Shown here: in pieces, positions 52,114-59,726 of the stretch | Position numbering within the stretch: the first letter of the stretch is position 1 | Layout: every line of letters starts with the position of its first letter | Assembly: GCA_036557705.1 (NCBI GenBank) | Contig: DATBHB010000096.1 | Span: forward strand, 62,001-126,000 | Direction of reading: 5' to 3' | Length of the DNA: 64,000 nt | Source: VAZQ01 sp036557705 | GTDB lineage: Bacteria > Pseudomonadota > Alphaproteobacteria > Rhizobiales > Xanthobacteraceae | Made by a program: the position numbers and the translations under genes | The notes under the pieces: model-generated | The model's database searches: none | What the model saw: the letters and a program-made list of their open reading frames with translations, nothing else | Told to the model about the DNA's origin: nothing

Positions 52114-52620
52114 TCATTCCAGTTCGAGCCGGAACGGGTCGCCCTCGTAGGCCGGCGCGCCGCGACCGATCGTCTCGATCGCCGCAACCATGCGCCCGGA
52201 GCGCCCAAGCATCCGGTCGGCGATGTTCACGATCCGCGGGTTTGGGTACGCGGTCGCAGAACGCCGCCGCAACTCCCGGGCGATCGCAAACTCGCAGCGG
52301 CCGGGATTGAGCGCGCAGGCGGCCACATAGGCCGCTGCGGTCGAACGGCTGATGCCGGCATAGCAATGGACGACCAGCGGCTTCGCCCGGTCCCAATTGC
52401 GCACGAACCGGACAAGCTCGGCGACGTGCTCGTCGGCGGGCGCCACATGGCCGTCGAGCGGCTCGGCAATATCATCCATGCCGAGGATCAGATGGTTGCT
52501 CGCGAGGACGCAATCGGGGCGCTGCACCAGATCGATGTCCTTGAGCAGCGTCACGATGTGACGCGCTCCGCTCTCACCGACGGTTTGATGCAGGCGGGCG
52601 AGTGAGCAGACGTGAATCAT
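52114..52620 (-). CDS. Dual-specificity / tyrosine phosphatase family protein
   Basis: A 168-residue phosphatase: MIHVCSLARLHQTVGESGAR at the N-terminus, and the P-loop HCYAGISRSTAA with HC-x5-R at about 113-119. An aspartate general acid precedes at about 75-80. The ATG 52620 matches the family N-terminus; a longer in-frame reading adds an arginine-rich tail without similarity. It follows the HD-domain gene by about 95 bases and ends the ygfZ-tag-HD-phosphatase run. Substrate unknown. Confidence 0.83.
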   Translation of the reverse strand: MIHVCSLARLHQTVGESGARHIVTLLKDIDLVQRPDCVLASNHLILGMDDIAEPLDGHVAPADEHVAELVRFVRNWDRAKPLVVHCYAGISRSTAAAYVAACALNPGRCEFAIARELRRRSATAYPNPRIVNIADRMLGRSGRMVAAIETIGRGAPAYEGDPFRLELE

Positions 52621-52715
52621 CGTATGGTTCGGATTGTGCTCACCAATATGGCGACGATTGGGGCGAAGGAAAGGTGCTGCACGGCGCAATCGCGAAACGT
52701 ATTGCTTTCGATTAA

Positions 52716-53366
52716 TCATGAGCACAGGCGATCGAAGCGTTCGAGGAAGCGTGCCTCGGCAGTGCCCGCAGGCCAGGGCACGAGATAGTCGCGCTCGATG
52801 ACGGCTGAAAATTTCGGCGCCCGGCCGAAGAAACGCCGTGCCTCCTCGGTCGAGAAGCCGGCAAGCCGCGTCGCCTCAAGATGAGCTGCGCCGCGATCCG
52901 CCGCCTTGATCAGCTTGAGCAGATCTCGAGGCAGCGTCGCCGGAAGTCCGAAACGCAGATGGATCGCGGCAAGGAGCCGCGCCTCAACCGCCTGGTATGC
53001 GCCCCCGATCACCGCCTTGAATGGAGAGATCATATCGCCGATCACGTATTCGGGGGCGTCGTGCAGCAGCACCGCGAGCCGGCCCGGCCGATCGAGGCCC
53101 GCGCGCTTGTGCGTGAGCGTTTCCACCAGCAAAGAGTGCTGCGCGACCGAAAAAATATGTGCGCCTTCGGTCTGCCCGTTCCAGCGCGCAACCCGCGCCA
53201 GTCCATGGGCGATGTCGGCGATCTCGATATCGAGCGGGGAGGGATCGAGCAGATCGAGCCGCCGACCCGAGAGCATGCGCTGCCAGGCACGCGGCTCGTC
53301 CTGTCGAACATCGACCTTGATGATCGAAGCCGTAGAATCCCCGGTAGGGCGGGTCAGGCGCGCCAT
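52716..53366 (-). CDS. HD-domain hydrolase (YfbR-like)
   Basis: A 216-residue HD-superfamily phosphohydrolase: RWNGQTEGAHIFSVAQHSLL and LHDAPEYVIGDMISPFK supply the metal-binding H, HD and D residues. It resembles 5'-deoxynucleotidases of the YfbR family and may help dNTP balance. It starts 4 bases after the tag stop (53371), so the genes are translationally linked. The tag neighbourhood with its nucleotide-handling enzymes suggests a small DNA/nucleotide house-cleaning operon. Confidence 0.82.
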   Translation of the reverse strand: MARLTRPTGDSTASIIKVDVRQDEPRAWQRMLSGRRLDLLDPSPLDIEIADIAHGLARVARWNGQTEGAHIFSVAQHSLLVETLTHKRAGLDRPGRLAVLLHDAPEYVIGDMISPFKAVIGGAYQAVEARLLAAIHLRFGLPATLPRDLLKLIKAADRGAAHLEATRLAGFSTEEARRFFGRAPKFSAVIERDYLVPWPAGTAEARFLERFDRLCS

Positions 53367-53370
53367 TCGG

Positions 53371-53964
53371 TCAGGATTTCGCCGCGTAGCCTGGGTGGCG
53401 ATGACAGCTCACCAAATGGTCGTTGACCATGCCGACGGCCTGCATGAACGCATAGACAATTGTCGGGCCGCAGAATTTGAATCCCCTGCCGATGAGTTCC
53501 TTCGAAATCCTCCGCGACAGTTCAGTCTCGGCCGGAATCTGCTTGATGCTGCGCAGGCGATTGACGCGCGGGCGGCCATCGACAAATCTCCAGAGCAGGT
53601 TCGAGAAGCCAGGGCCCTTCTCCATCACATCAAGCCAAGCCCGCGCGGAGGCAACCGCACCTTCAATCTTCATGCGGTTGCGCACGATGCCTTCGTCCCG
53701 CATCAGCTGCTCGACCTTTCTGGAACTATAGCGGGCGATCTTTGCGGGCTCGAAACCATCGAACGCGCGGCGAAAATTCTCGCGCTTGCGCAGGATGATG
53801 ATCCACGACAGGCCGGCCTGGAATCCGTCAAGCACAAGCTTCTCATAGAGCGCGCGATCGTCGTATTCGGGCACGCCCCATTCCCGGTCGTGATAGGCGA
53901 TGTAAAGCGGATCCTGCCCCGGCCACGGGCAGCGGGGAAGGGCGTCGGGCTGCGGGGCAATCAT
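53371..53964 (-). CDS. tag: DNA-3-methyladenine glycosylase I
   Basis: A 197-residue Tag protein: CPWPGQDPLYIAYHDREWGV contains the zinc-binding Cys and His, GFQAGLSWIIILRKRENF and GFKFCGPTIVYAFMQAVGMV are core motifs. It excises 3-methyladenine from alkylated DNA. Its ATG overlaps the ygfZ stop as ATGA at 53961-53964. A terminal HRHPG near the C-terminus completes the zinc site. Confidence 0.95.
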   Translation of the reverse strand: MIAPQPDALPRCPWPGQDPLYIAYHDREWGVPEYDDRALYEKLVLDGFQAGLSWIIILRKRENFRRAFDGFEPAKIARYSSRKVEQLMRDEGIVRNRMKIEGAVASARAWLDVMEKGPGFSNLLWRFVDGRPRVNRLRSIKQIPAETELSRRISKELIGRGFKFCGPTIVYAFMQAVGMVNDHLVSCHRHPGYAAKS

Positions 53965-54866
53965 TGCGCGTCCTTGGCTTCGCCCGGAAAGTCAAACTTC
54001 GCCCACTGCGGCTTCACGGGTTTGATCGCAATGCCGCCGGCTGCGAGCGGAAGCTCACTGCGCAAGGCCTCTTCGAGGCGATCGAGCCGCAGCGCGGCGA
54101 GCCCGCGCCCCGCGAGACCCGAGCCCATGAGGCCGATGTTCCTGTCGCCCGCCGTCACCGCAACGCCCGCCTCGGGCGGCGGCCCGTCGAAGCTGACGGG
54201 AACGATCCGGGTTCGCGCGGTTCCTCGGTGAGCGATGCGCGAGACTACCTCCTGCCCGACGAAACAGCCCTTGTCGAGATCGAGGCCTCCGAACTGATCC
54301 ATGTCGGTCTCGTGCGGGAAGGCGTCGCCATAGCCAAAATCCATGCCTCCGCGCGGGACGCCAAGCCCGATTCGATGCATCTCGTAATCAGCGGCCTCGA
54401 CCAAGTCGGCGCCGAAATCGGCTGCCGCGCGGTGAGCGAGATGATGCGGCAGCATGCAGCGCAGCCCGAGTTCGGGAAGACGCGGGTCGGGATAGGTGTT
54501 CCAGCGATTACGCTGCGGCATCTGCGGCCGTGCCGCCCCGTCCCAAACCGCCAATACGCCCAGCGTTTCCGAAAGGTCCTCCACAATTATTTTTGCCCGC
54601 AACCTATAGAAATTCAGCCGCTCGACCAGCGTCGACGCGAGCGCCCGGGGGCAATCGATGAAGAAGCCGCCGCCATCGGACGGCTCGGCTTCGGTGAGGA
54701 TGAAATCGACGATGATCTTGCCCTGGGGCGTGAGCAGGGCTGCAAAACTCGCCTTTCCCGCACCGGCTTTGGCGAGGTCGGCGGTGATGAGTCCGTTGAG
54801 GAATTTGCGCGCGTCGCCGCCGGCGACCTTCACCACGCCTCGATCGGGAAGGAGGGTTGCCTTCAT
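53961..54866 (-). CDS. ygfZ: Folate-binding Fe-S assembly protein YgfZ
   Basis: A 301-residue tetrahydrofolate-binding protein with the diagnostic motif DKGCFVGQEVVSRIAHRG (K-G-C-[YF]-x-G-Q-E), plus GDARKFLNGLITADL in the first half. It maintains radical-SAM and other Fe-S enzymes. The start is ATG 54866; a longer reading to 54896 lacks conserved residues. It is the first gene of the operon, and its stop overlaps tag. Confidence 0.92.
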   Translation of the reverse strand: MKATLLPDRGVVKVAGGDARKFLNGLITADLAKAGAGKASFAALLTPQGKIIVDFILTEAEPSDGGGFFIDCPRALASTLVERLNFYRLRAKIIVEDLSETLGVLAVWDGAARPQMPQRNRWNTYPDPRLPELGLRCMLPHHLAHRAAADFGADLVEAADYEMHRIGLGVPRGGMDFGYGDAFPHETDMDQFGGLDLDKGCFVGQEVVSRIAHRGTARTRIVPVSFDGPPPEAGVAVTAGDRNIGLMGSGLAGRGLAALRLDRLEEALRSELPLAAGGIAIKPVKPQWAKFDFPGEAKDAQ

Positions 54867-54947
54867 AGCACTGCTTGCAGATACGATCCGGAGCAACCCT
54901 ATGGGGCTTGGCTTGCGGCCTCAAGAGCGGCCCCCTCGCCATAGCAT

Positions 54948-55125
54948 GTAGGGCGGATCAGCCTTACTGCGTCACAACCCTCGTAGGGTGGGCAAAATCG
55001 CGTGGCATGGCCTGACAGCGTGGGCAACGGCGCCCAGCGCGATTTTGCCCACGCGGTCGGCATTGGAGAAGGCGCCGTTGCCCACCCTACGAGGTTTATG
55101 ATGCAGTAGGACTAATCCGCCCTAC
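54948..55125. repeat. Nested palindromic repeat, best-preserved outer arms
   Basis: The 46-base outer/inner left arm begins GTAGGGCGGATCAGCCTTAC, passes TGCGTCA and ends CTCGTAGGGTGGGC; the right side mirrors it almost completely, ending CTAATCCGCCCTAC. The inner part is the GTAGGGTGGGCAAAATCGCG type. The stop codon TAG of the neighbouring gene (55112-55114) is within the right arm. Confidence 0.87.
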
Positions 55126-55396
55126 AGGCCGTCGGCTGTTGCGTGGCCCGCGCCAACGAAAACTCGCCGTTGCGGATGCGTTTACCAAGGCCTTCGGCAA
55201 AGCGCGCCACCGCTTCTTCCCCATAGGTCGAGACGAGTTCGGCGAAGGCAGCGAACAGAAACGCCTGCGCCAGAGCGTCGCCGTCGACCCCGTCGAGCCG
55301 CGCCTCGTTCCAGGCCTCGCTCACATAGCCAAGCGCCGCGCGCTTGAGTTCGCGGTCCCCGGCCGGATCGGAGACCTGCATCTTGCGAATTATCAT
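55112..55396 (-). CDS. Small conserved protein of unknown function with repeat-derived tail
   Basis: A 94-residue protein with two predicted helices: MIIRKMQVSDPAGDRELKRA and ALAQAFLFAAFAELVSTYGE. No signal peptide, no recognised domain. Its last residues (CRAD) and TAG are encoded by the repeat at 54948-55125. A Shine-Dalgarno is not obvious before the ATG at 55396; ATG 55414 is an alternative start. Confidence 0.6.
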   Translation of the reverse strand: MIIRKMQVSDPAGDRELKRAALGYVSEAWNEARLDGVDGDALAQAFLFAAFAELVSTYGEEAVARFAEGLGKRIRNGEFSLARATQQPTACRAD

Positions 55397-55492
55397 TGAC
55401 CGTCCCAGCCCCACGCCCCGAGCGTCTGCATGACGTTAGCATGCGAAGCCATTCGCGCGAGTCGGGATTCGTTCGAGGGTTAATGGCCCGGA

Positions 55493-55873
55493 TCAGTTGG
55501 CGTAACGTGCCGTCACGTCGCGCGCGATTCTCGATCCCTCTTCGAGGTAGCGGCGGATGACGAGTTCGGCTGCGGGCGTGCAGGATCGATAGGTCTGCTG
55601 GAACCCGCGATAGCCCCGATTGAAGCTCCCGACCAGCCGAGCCCGGCGATCGCCGCTCGGAGCCTCGGCATCGATCAGGGCCTGCGCTTCATTGCGCCAT
55701 TTCTGGCCCTCATTGGCGCCGCAGACGGCGCGCAGGTGATGGAGTGCCCCCATGATTTCGACCAGCCGCGCCAGATTGCCGTCGAAGGGCGCCGGCTCCT
55801 GAAGCTGGGCCTGCACGGGTACAGCCGTAAGGGCGACAACAAGGCAAGCCGGAATGAGAGCGCGTCGGAGCAT
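55493..55873 (-). CDS. TIGR02301-family exported protein
   Basis: A 126-residue protein with a signal peptide (MLRRALIPACLVVALTAVPV to QAQ), then LARLVEIMGALHHLRAVCGA, QKWRNEAQALID and GSFNRGYRGFQQTYRSCTPA; the last cysteine pairs with the earlier one. This is the TIGR02301 pattern found in alphaproteobacteria, function unknown. ATG 55873 is preferred; ATG 55900 would give a longer leader. Confidence 0.83.
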   Translation of the reverse strand: MLRRALIPACLVVALTAVPVQAQLQEPAPFDGNLARLVEIMGALHHLRAVCGANEGQKWRNEAQALIDAEAPSGDRRARLVGSFNRGYRGFQQTYRSCTPAAELVIRRYLEEGSRIARDVTARYAN

Positions 55874-55920
55874 GGCGGCAGCCGTGATAGGCGCCGGCAT
55901 GGTTGCTTGCAAGTCAGGCC

Positions 55921-56013
55921 GTAGCCCGGATTGAAGTTCGCCCGGGGCGAACGTAAGTCCGGTGCCGCCCGGGATCGTGCTTGCGCCAAAGCGCAAGCCC
56001 CGATCCGGGCTAC
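55921..56013. repeat. Palindromic repeat (GTAGCCCGGAT family) supplying a stop codon
   Basis: Arms GTAGCCCGGATTGAAGTTCG and CGATCCGGGCTAC with an inner GTGCTTGCGCCAAAGCGCAAGC hairpin. The TAG at 56010-56012 on the minus strand is the stop codon of the NUDIX gene. Confidence 0.83.
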
Positions 56014-56477
56014 GGTTTCCTCAACTGCTCGATGGCCGTCGCCACAATCGCTGCGAGGCCGGGTGTCGTCGGCAGAGCGGCAAACTGCGCCAGTTCGATC
56101 CAGCGCGCCTCGCTGAGTTCCTCATTGAGGCAGGGTTCGCCTGCGACCCAGCGCGCCGCAAACGGCAGGATCACGAAATGGCGCTCCACCCGGTTCTCCG
56201 GGTCACGCACGATTGTCTCCCGGAATCCGGCGAGACCCACGGGCTCGACCGCCATGCCGGTCTCCTCGCGCACTTCCCGTCGCAGGGCCTCGTGCAGCGT
56301 CTCGCCGATTTCGACGACACCGCCGGGGAGGCTAAACAGGCCGTTTGCCGGCGGCCGGGCACGGCGCACCACCAGGACTTTGCCATCGCGTATGATGGCG
56401 GCGCTGACGGCAAGGAACGGCCGTTGCGGATAGATTCTGGGGTCGCTCGCCGGCGCTGGATTCGGAACTGGATGCAC
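56010..56477 (-). CDS. NUDIX hydrolase
   Basis: A 155-residue NUDIX protein with an intact box: GGVVEIGETLHEALRREVRE ETGM (G-x5-E-x7-REUXEEXGU) at about 51-74. It would hydrolyse a nucleoside diphosphate derivative; the substrate is unknown. The stop codon is part of a repeat. The ATG at 56477 begins 2 bases from a second repeat cluster (56479 onward) that contains the outer TACTGCGTCA-type arm, so the gene lies between two repeats. Confidence 0.9.
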   Translation of the reverse strand: MHPVPNPAPASDPRIYPQRPFLAVSAAIIRDGKVLVVRRARPPANGLFSLPGGVVEIGETLHEALRREVREETGMAVEPVGLAGFRETIVRDPENRVERHFVILPFAARWVAGEPCLNEELSEARWIELAQFAALPTTPGLAAIVATAIEQLRKP

Positions 56478-56478
56478 T

Positions 56479-56718
56479 TAAGTCTCGACTGCGTCAGGAA
56501 GACTCTACGTAGGGTGGGCAAAGGCGCGGTCGACACGCACGAGCCGCGCCACACGGTCAATAGAGCGCCGTGCCCACGCGCGCGCAACCGCGTGGGCACG
56601 GCGAACGCGCTTGTTGATTCAAGACGCGCGTGAACGCGCTTGTTGATTCAAGACGCGCGTGAACGCGCTTTTGGCGCGTGCGCCTTTGACCCACCCTGCA
56701 CGGGTTGCAATGTGATTA
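56479..56718. repeat. Nested palindromic repeat with internal tandem duplication
   Basis: Outer arm TTAAGTCTCGACTGCGTCAG, then CGTAGGGTGGGCAAAGGCGC. The right side closes with CCTTTGACCCACCCTGCACG and GCAATGTGATTAG. A 29-bp tandem duplication lies inside. Together with the next element it fills the whole NUDIX to SRAP gap. Confidence 0.77.
56603..56669. repeat. 29-bp tandem duplication inside a repeat
   Basis: The unit GAACGCGCTTGTTGATTCAA continuing GACGCGCGT begins at 56603 and again at 56632 with identical sequence, and a third partial copy (GAACGCGCTT) begins at 56661. Exact identity suggests a recent slippage event. Confidence 0.85.
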
Positions 56719-56872
56719 GTCTTACTGCGTCAGAAACTCCTGTAGGATGTGCAAAATCGCGTGTCGAGGTCTGACCGCGTGCGCAACCGCGCGATTAGCG
56801 ATTTTGCGCACGCAGTCCGTTCGTGCCGCGCGGTTGCACACCCTACGAAATGTTATGACGCAATAAGATTAG
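56714..56872. repeat. Nested palindromic repeat, direct neighbour of the previous one
   Basis: Left arm GATTAGTCTTACTGCGTCAG, then CTGTAGGATGTGCAAAATCG; right arm CGGTTGCACACCCTACG and ATGACGCAATAAGATTAG. The outer ends (TCTTACTGCGTCA / TGACGCAATAAGA) are near-perfect, giving the clearest terminal inverted repeat of the family. Confidence 0.83.
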
Positions 56873-56893
56873 AGCACCAACGGAGTTTTGGAA

Positions 56894-57628
56894 ATGTGCG
56901 GCCGTTACCTGATCACGACGGCGCCGGAGGCGATGCGGCGTTTGTTCCGTTACCTGGAGCAGCCGGATTTTCCTCCCCGCTACAACATCGCGCCAACCCA
57001 GCCGGTACCGATCGTGCGGCTTTTCGAGGGCCAGCGCCAGTTCGCGCTGGTTCGCTGGGGGCTGATCCCGGCCTGGGTCAAGGACCCGCGGTCGTTTTCG
57101 CTGCTCATCAACGCTCGCGGCGAATCGGTCAATGACAAGCCGGCCTTCCGCAACGCCATGAAGCGCCGGCGCTGTCTTTTCCCTGCTGACGGCTTTTACG
57201 AATGGAAGGACGAAGGCGGAAACAGGCGGCCCTATGCGGTGCGTCCGGCCAACGGTGAACCCATCGCTTTCGCGGGGCTTTGGGAAACCTGGATGGGGCC
57301 CAATGGCGAAGAGATGGAAACCGCCGCCATCGTCACGACCGGGGCGAGCCGCGACATTGCTGCGATCCATGCGCGCATGCCGGTGATCGTTTCCCCCGAT
57401 GCGTTCGATTTCTGGCTCGACTGCGCCAATGTGGATGCCGCCACAGCCGCAGCGCTGATCGCGCCGGCGCGCGCCGGCCTGCTCAAGGCGTACGAGATTT
57501 CGCGCGCCGTCAATCGCACGGCAAACGACGCCCCGCAGCTGATCGAGCCGATCGCACTCGATTCGGCGGCGGCCGCTCCGCCTGCAAAGAAGGCGACAAA
57601 GGACGAGCGCCAGCCCTCATTATTTTGA
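56894..57628 (+). CDS. SOS response-associated peptidase (SRAP, YedK/HMCES family)
   Basis: A 244-residue SRAP protein. It must start at the ATG at 56894 because the essential catalytic residue is Cys2 of MCGRYL. NARGES (Asn and Glu) and HARMPVI (His) complete the active site; the triad traps abasic sites as DNA-protein crosslinks and processes them. It follows a two-element repeat cluster. A disordered AAAAPPAKKATK C-terminal tail is present. Not part of an operon with the convergent glycosyltransferase. Confidence 0.94.
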   Translation: MCGRYLITTAPEAMRRLFRYLEQPDFPPRYNIAPTQPVPIVRLFEGQRQFALVRWGLIPAWVKDPRSFSLLINARGESVNDKPAFRNAMKRRRCLFPADGFYEWKDEGGNRRPYAVRPANGEPIAFAGLWETWMGPNGEEMETAAIVTTGASRDIAAIHARMPVIVSPDAFDFWLDCANVDAATAAALIAPARAGLLKAYEISRAVNRTANDAPQLIEPIALDSAAAAPPAKKATKDERQPSLF

Positions 57629-57723
57629 AGTCAGCAGCGCCATGCGTCCGGGCTCGCTTGGCCGGGACGACAGCATTGGTTCATACGCAGTCGGTCTGCC
57701 CCAGCCGGTGGGGACCGCGCCCT

Positions 57724-58650
57724 TCATGCGGCGCCCTCGGAGCCGGAGCCCGAGCAGCCGAGGCAGCGCACGCCGCCATCCTCGGTGCGCACCCGGTAGG
57801 GCTTGAGGCAATGGGGACAATCACAATCGGGCTGCGGCAGCAGCGCGAGCGGCGATGGCGGCCTCCGGTCGATGGCGAGTTGCATGAGGTTGCCAGCGCC
57901 ACGCAGGATCTCGAAGGGCGGCAGCTTGGATTCCCCACTATGGCGGTCGTGAAAGTGAATCGGGATCTCTGTGATTTTGAGGCCACAGCGCGCGAAATAC
58001 ACCATGCAGGTGACAAAGAAGGAATAACCATCCTTTGCCATCGACTCGACAAGACCCGGCGGAACGCGGTCGAGCCGCACCGCTCGCAATGACGTCGTGT
58101 ACTCCCTCACCGGCAGCCGCAAGACGCTGCGGGCCAGGCTGTTGGCGAGGCGGCTGACGAATAGGCGCCAGCCCGAATAGTCGAGACGTCCGCCAGGGGC
58201 AAAGCGCGACCCGATCGCGACGTCGGCTCCGGCATCGATCGCGGCGAGGAGTCGCGGAATGTCGGCCGGATCGTGTGAAAGGTCGGCGTCGAGCGTGACG
58301 ATGCGCGCGTAGCCGAGCCTGCGTGCGTGCAGCCAGGCGAGGCGGTGCGCCGACCCGATGCCCCGTTTCATGCCGCGATCGAGCAAGCGGACCCGGGGGT
58401 CTCGCGCCGCGTGTTCTGCAATGGCCGCCTGAGTGCCGTCGTTTGAGCCGTCATCGACGATCAGCACATCGAACTGCTCCGGCAACGCAAGCAGCTGTTC
58501 GAGCATAAGGCCAATCGATTGACCCTCATTGTAGGTCGGCGCGAACACGAGAGTATCGGCGCTGCGCACTGCCGTTCGACCGGCAAGCGCCTGCCGATCT
58601 GCGCATGGGTTTATGTCGGTCCGATGGTTGGTCTCACCCGCAATTGTCAT
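57724..58650 (-). CDS. Family 2 glycosyltransferase with C-terminal zinc ribbon
   Basis: A 308-residue GT2 of the dolichyl/polyprenyl-phosphate mannosyltransferase type: FAPTYNEGQSIGLMLEQLL, VDDGSNDGTQ (65-74), LDADLSHDP (the DAD at 121-123) and SRFAPGGRLDYSGWR. The last 30 residues contain CDCPHC and RCLGC, a four-cysteine zinc-ribbon-like motif not usual for this family. No trailing membrane helices are visible. ATG 58650 follows GAGAGGTGAA. It transfers a sugar to polyprenyl phosphate or a similar lipid. Confidence 0.83.
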   Translation of the reverse strand: MTIAGETNHRTDINPCADRQALAGRTAVRSADTLVFAPTYNEGQSIGLMLEQLLALPEQFDVLIVDDGSNDGTQAAIAEHAARDPRVRLLDRGMKRGIGSAHRLAWLHARRLGYARIVTLDADLSHDPADIPRLLAAIDAGADVAIGSRFAPGGRLDYSGWRLFVSRLANSLARSVLRLPVREYTTSLRAVRLDRVPPGLVESMAKDGYSFFVTCMVYFARCGLKITEIPIHFHDRHSGESKLPPFEILRGAGNLMQLAIDRRPPSPLALLPQPDCDCPHCLKPYRVRTEDGGVRCLGCSGSGSEGAA

Positions 58651-58769
58651 TTCACCTCTCGTTAACCCGTTTACCATGCCTCGAATAGATCGGCAGCCGC
58701 GATGGCGCTTAACAGTCCGTTTATTTCCGGATTTGATCATTGTCATCGGGCAGGTGGGGTATCTGGATT

Positions 58770-59597
58770 ATGACGCCGGAATTGCCGATCGACGATGCGG
58801 GACACGTCCCATTCGAGGTTGACGAAGCAGCATTATTTGCCGAGATCGCGGGGACAGCCGGTTCCCGCGATGCCGAGCGTGACAACACGATGGGTCGCCT
58901 CGGTGGGGCCGCGAATCCGGCCGCTGCACCTGAACCGATCCAAGTTGATGAATTCGATCGGCTGACCGCGGCCGCAGACCGTGAGGGCCCCGCACTGCGC
59001 GCGGCAGTGGCCGTGAGCGCCGTGATCGGGGCGTGCGGCCTCGCATGGATTGTGGCAGGCACGCTGGTTTCCGGTCGCTCTTCAGGCTCAGCGGAGCCGA
59101 TCGCACAAGCTTCCAATCCGACGTCCTCCGATAGCGGTTCAAGCAGGGGCGACCGACTCCAGACCGCCCCAATTGCCGGAGCAAAGCGTAAGACCGGTGG
59201 CCCTGGCCCCGCCGAACTGCAGCAGGGCCAGAAGCTTCCGCCGCCGCCGCCGCCGCCAGCCGCGCGCAAGCGATCGGTTGCGGCCGTCCCGGCGAGTGCC
59301 TCTTTGCCGAGCCGACGTTCGCCGCCGGCGCCGCAACATACAGCCTCAATGGAGCTGCCGGCACAGGAGCCGGATGCCCCTAAGCTGGTGCCGGTGCCCG
59401 ACACCAGGCCAATCACGATTGAGGGCTGGACCGTGCGAGATGTAGCCAGTGGCACGGCAGTGCTCGAAGGGCCCAATGGAGTCTTCAGGGTCGCCGCCGG
59501 AAATACAGTACCGGCATTGGGACGAGTTGAGTCGATCGTCCGTTGGGGCAATCGCTGGATCGTTGCCACCAGCAGCGGATTGATCTCGACGCCGTAG
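58770..59597 (+). CDS. Single-pass protein with proline-rich linker and GspC/PilP-like C-terminal domain
   Basis: A 275-residue protein: acidic cytoplasmic part, one membrane helix (AAVAVSAVIGACGLAWIVAG, about 83-102), a periplasmic Pro/Ala linker with LPPPPPPPAA, and a C-terminal beta domain from EGWTVRDVASGTAVLEG to WIVATSSGLIS. That shape is seen in pilus- or secretion-type pilotin/platform proteins and in many hyphomicrobial proteins of unknown role. The ATG at 58770 starts it. It is divergent from the glycosyltransferase. Confidence 0.6.
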   Translation: MTPELPIDDAGHVPFEVDEAALFAEIAGTAGSRDAERDNTMGRLGGAANPAAAPEPIQVDEFDRLTAAADREGPALRAAVAVSAVIGACGLAWIVAGTLVSGRSSGSAEPIAQASNPTSSDSGSSRGDRLQTAPIAGAKRKTGGPGPAELQQGQKLPPPPPPPAARKRSVAAVPASASLPSRRSPPAPQHTASMELPAQEPDAPKLVPVPDTRPITIEGWTVRDVASGTAVLEGPNGVFRVAAGNTVPALGRVESIVRWGNRWIVATSSGLISTP

Positions 59598-59726
59598 TCG
59601 ACCGCTTCGCTCCAGGTGAAGGATTCGCCATCTGCTGCGCCCTCACCGCGCTTGCGGTGATGGTTGAAACGCCCAACATTTGGCATAGGGTGCGCACAGG
59701 TCCTCCAGAACTTTTGGATCGGGTTG

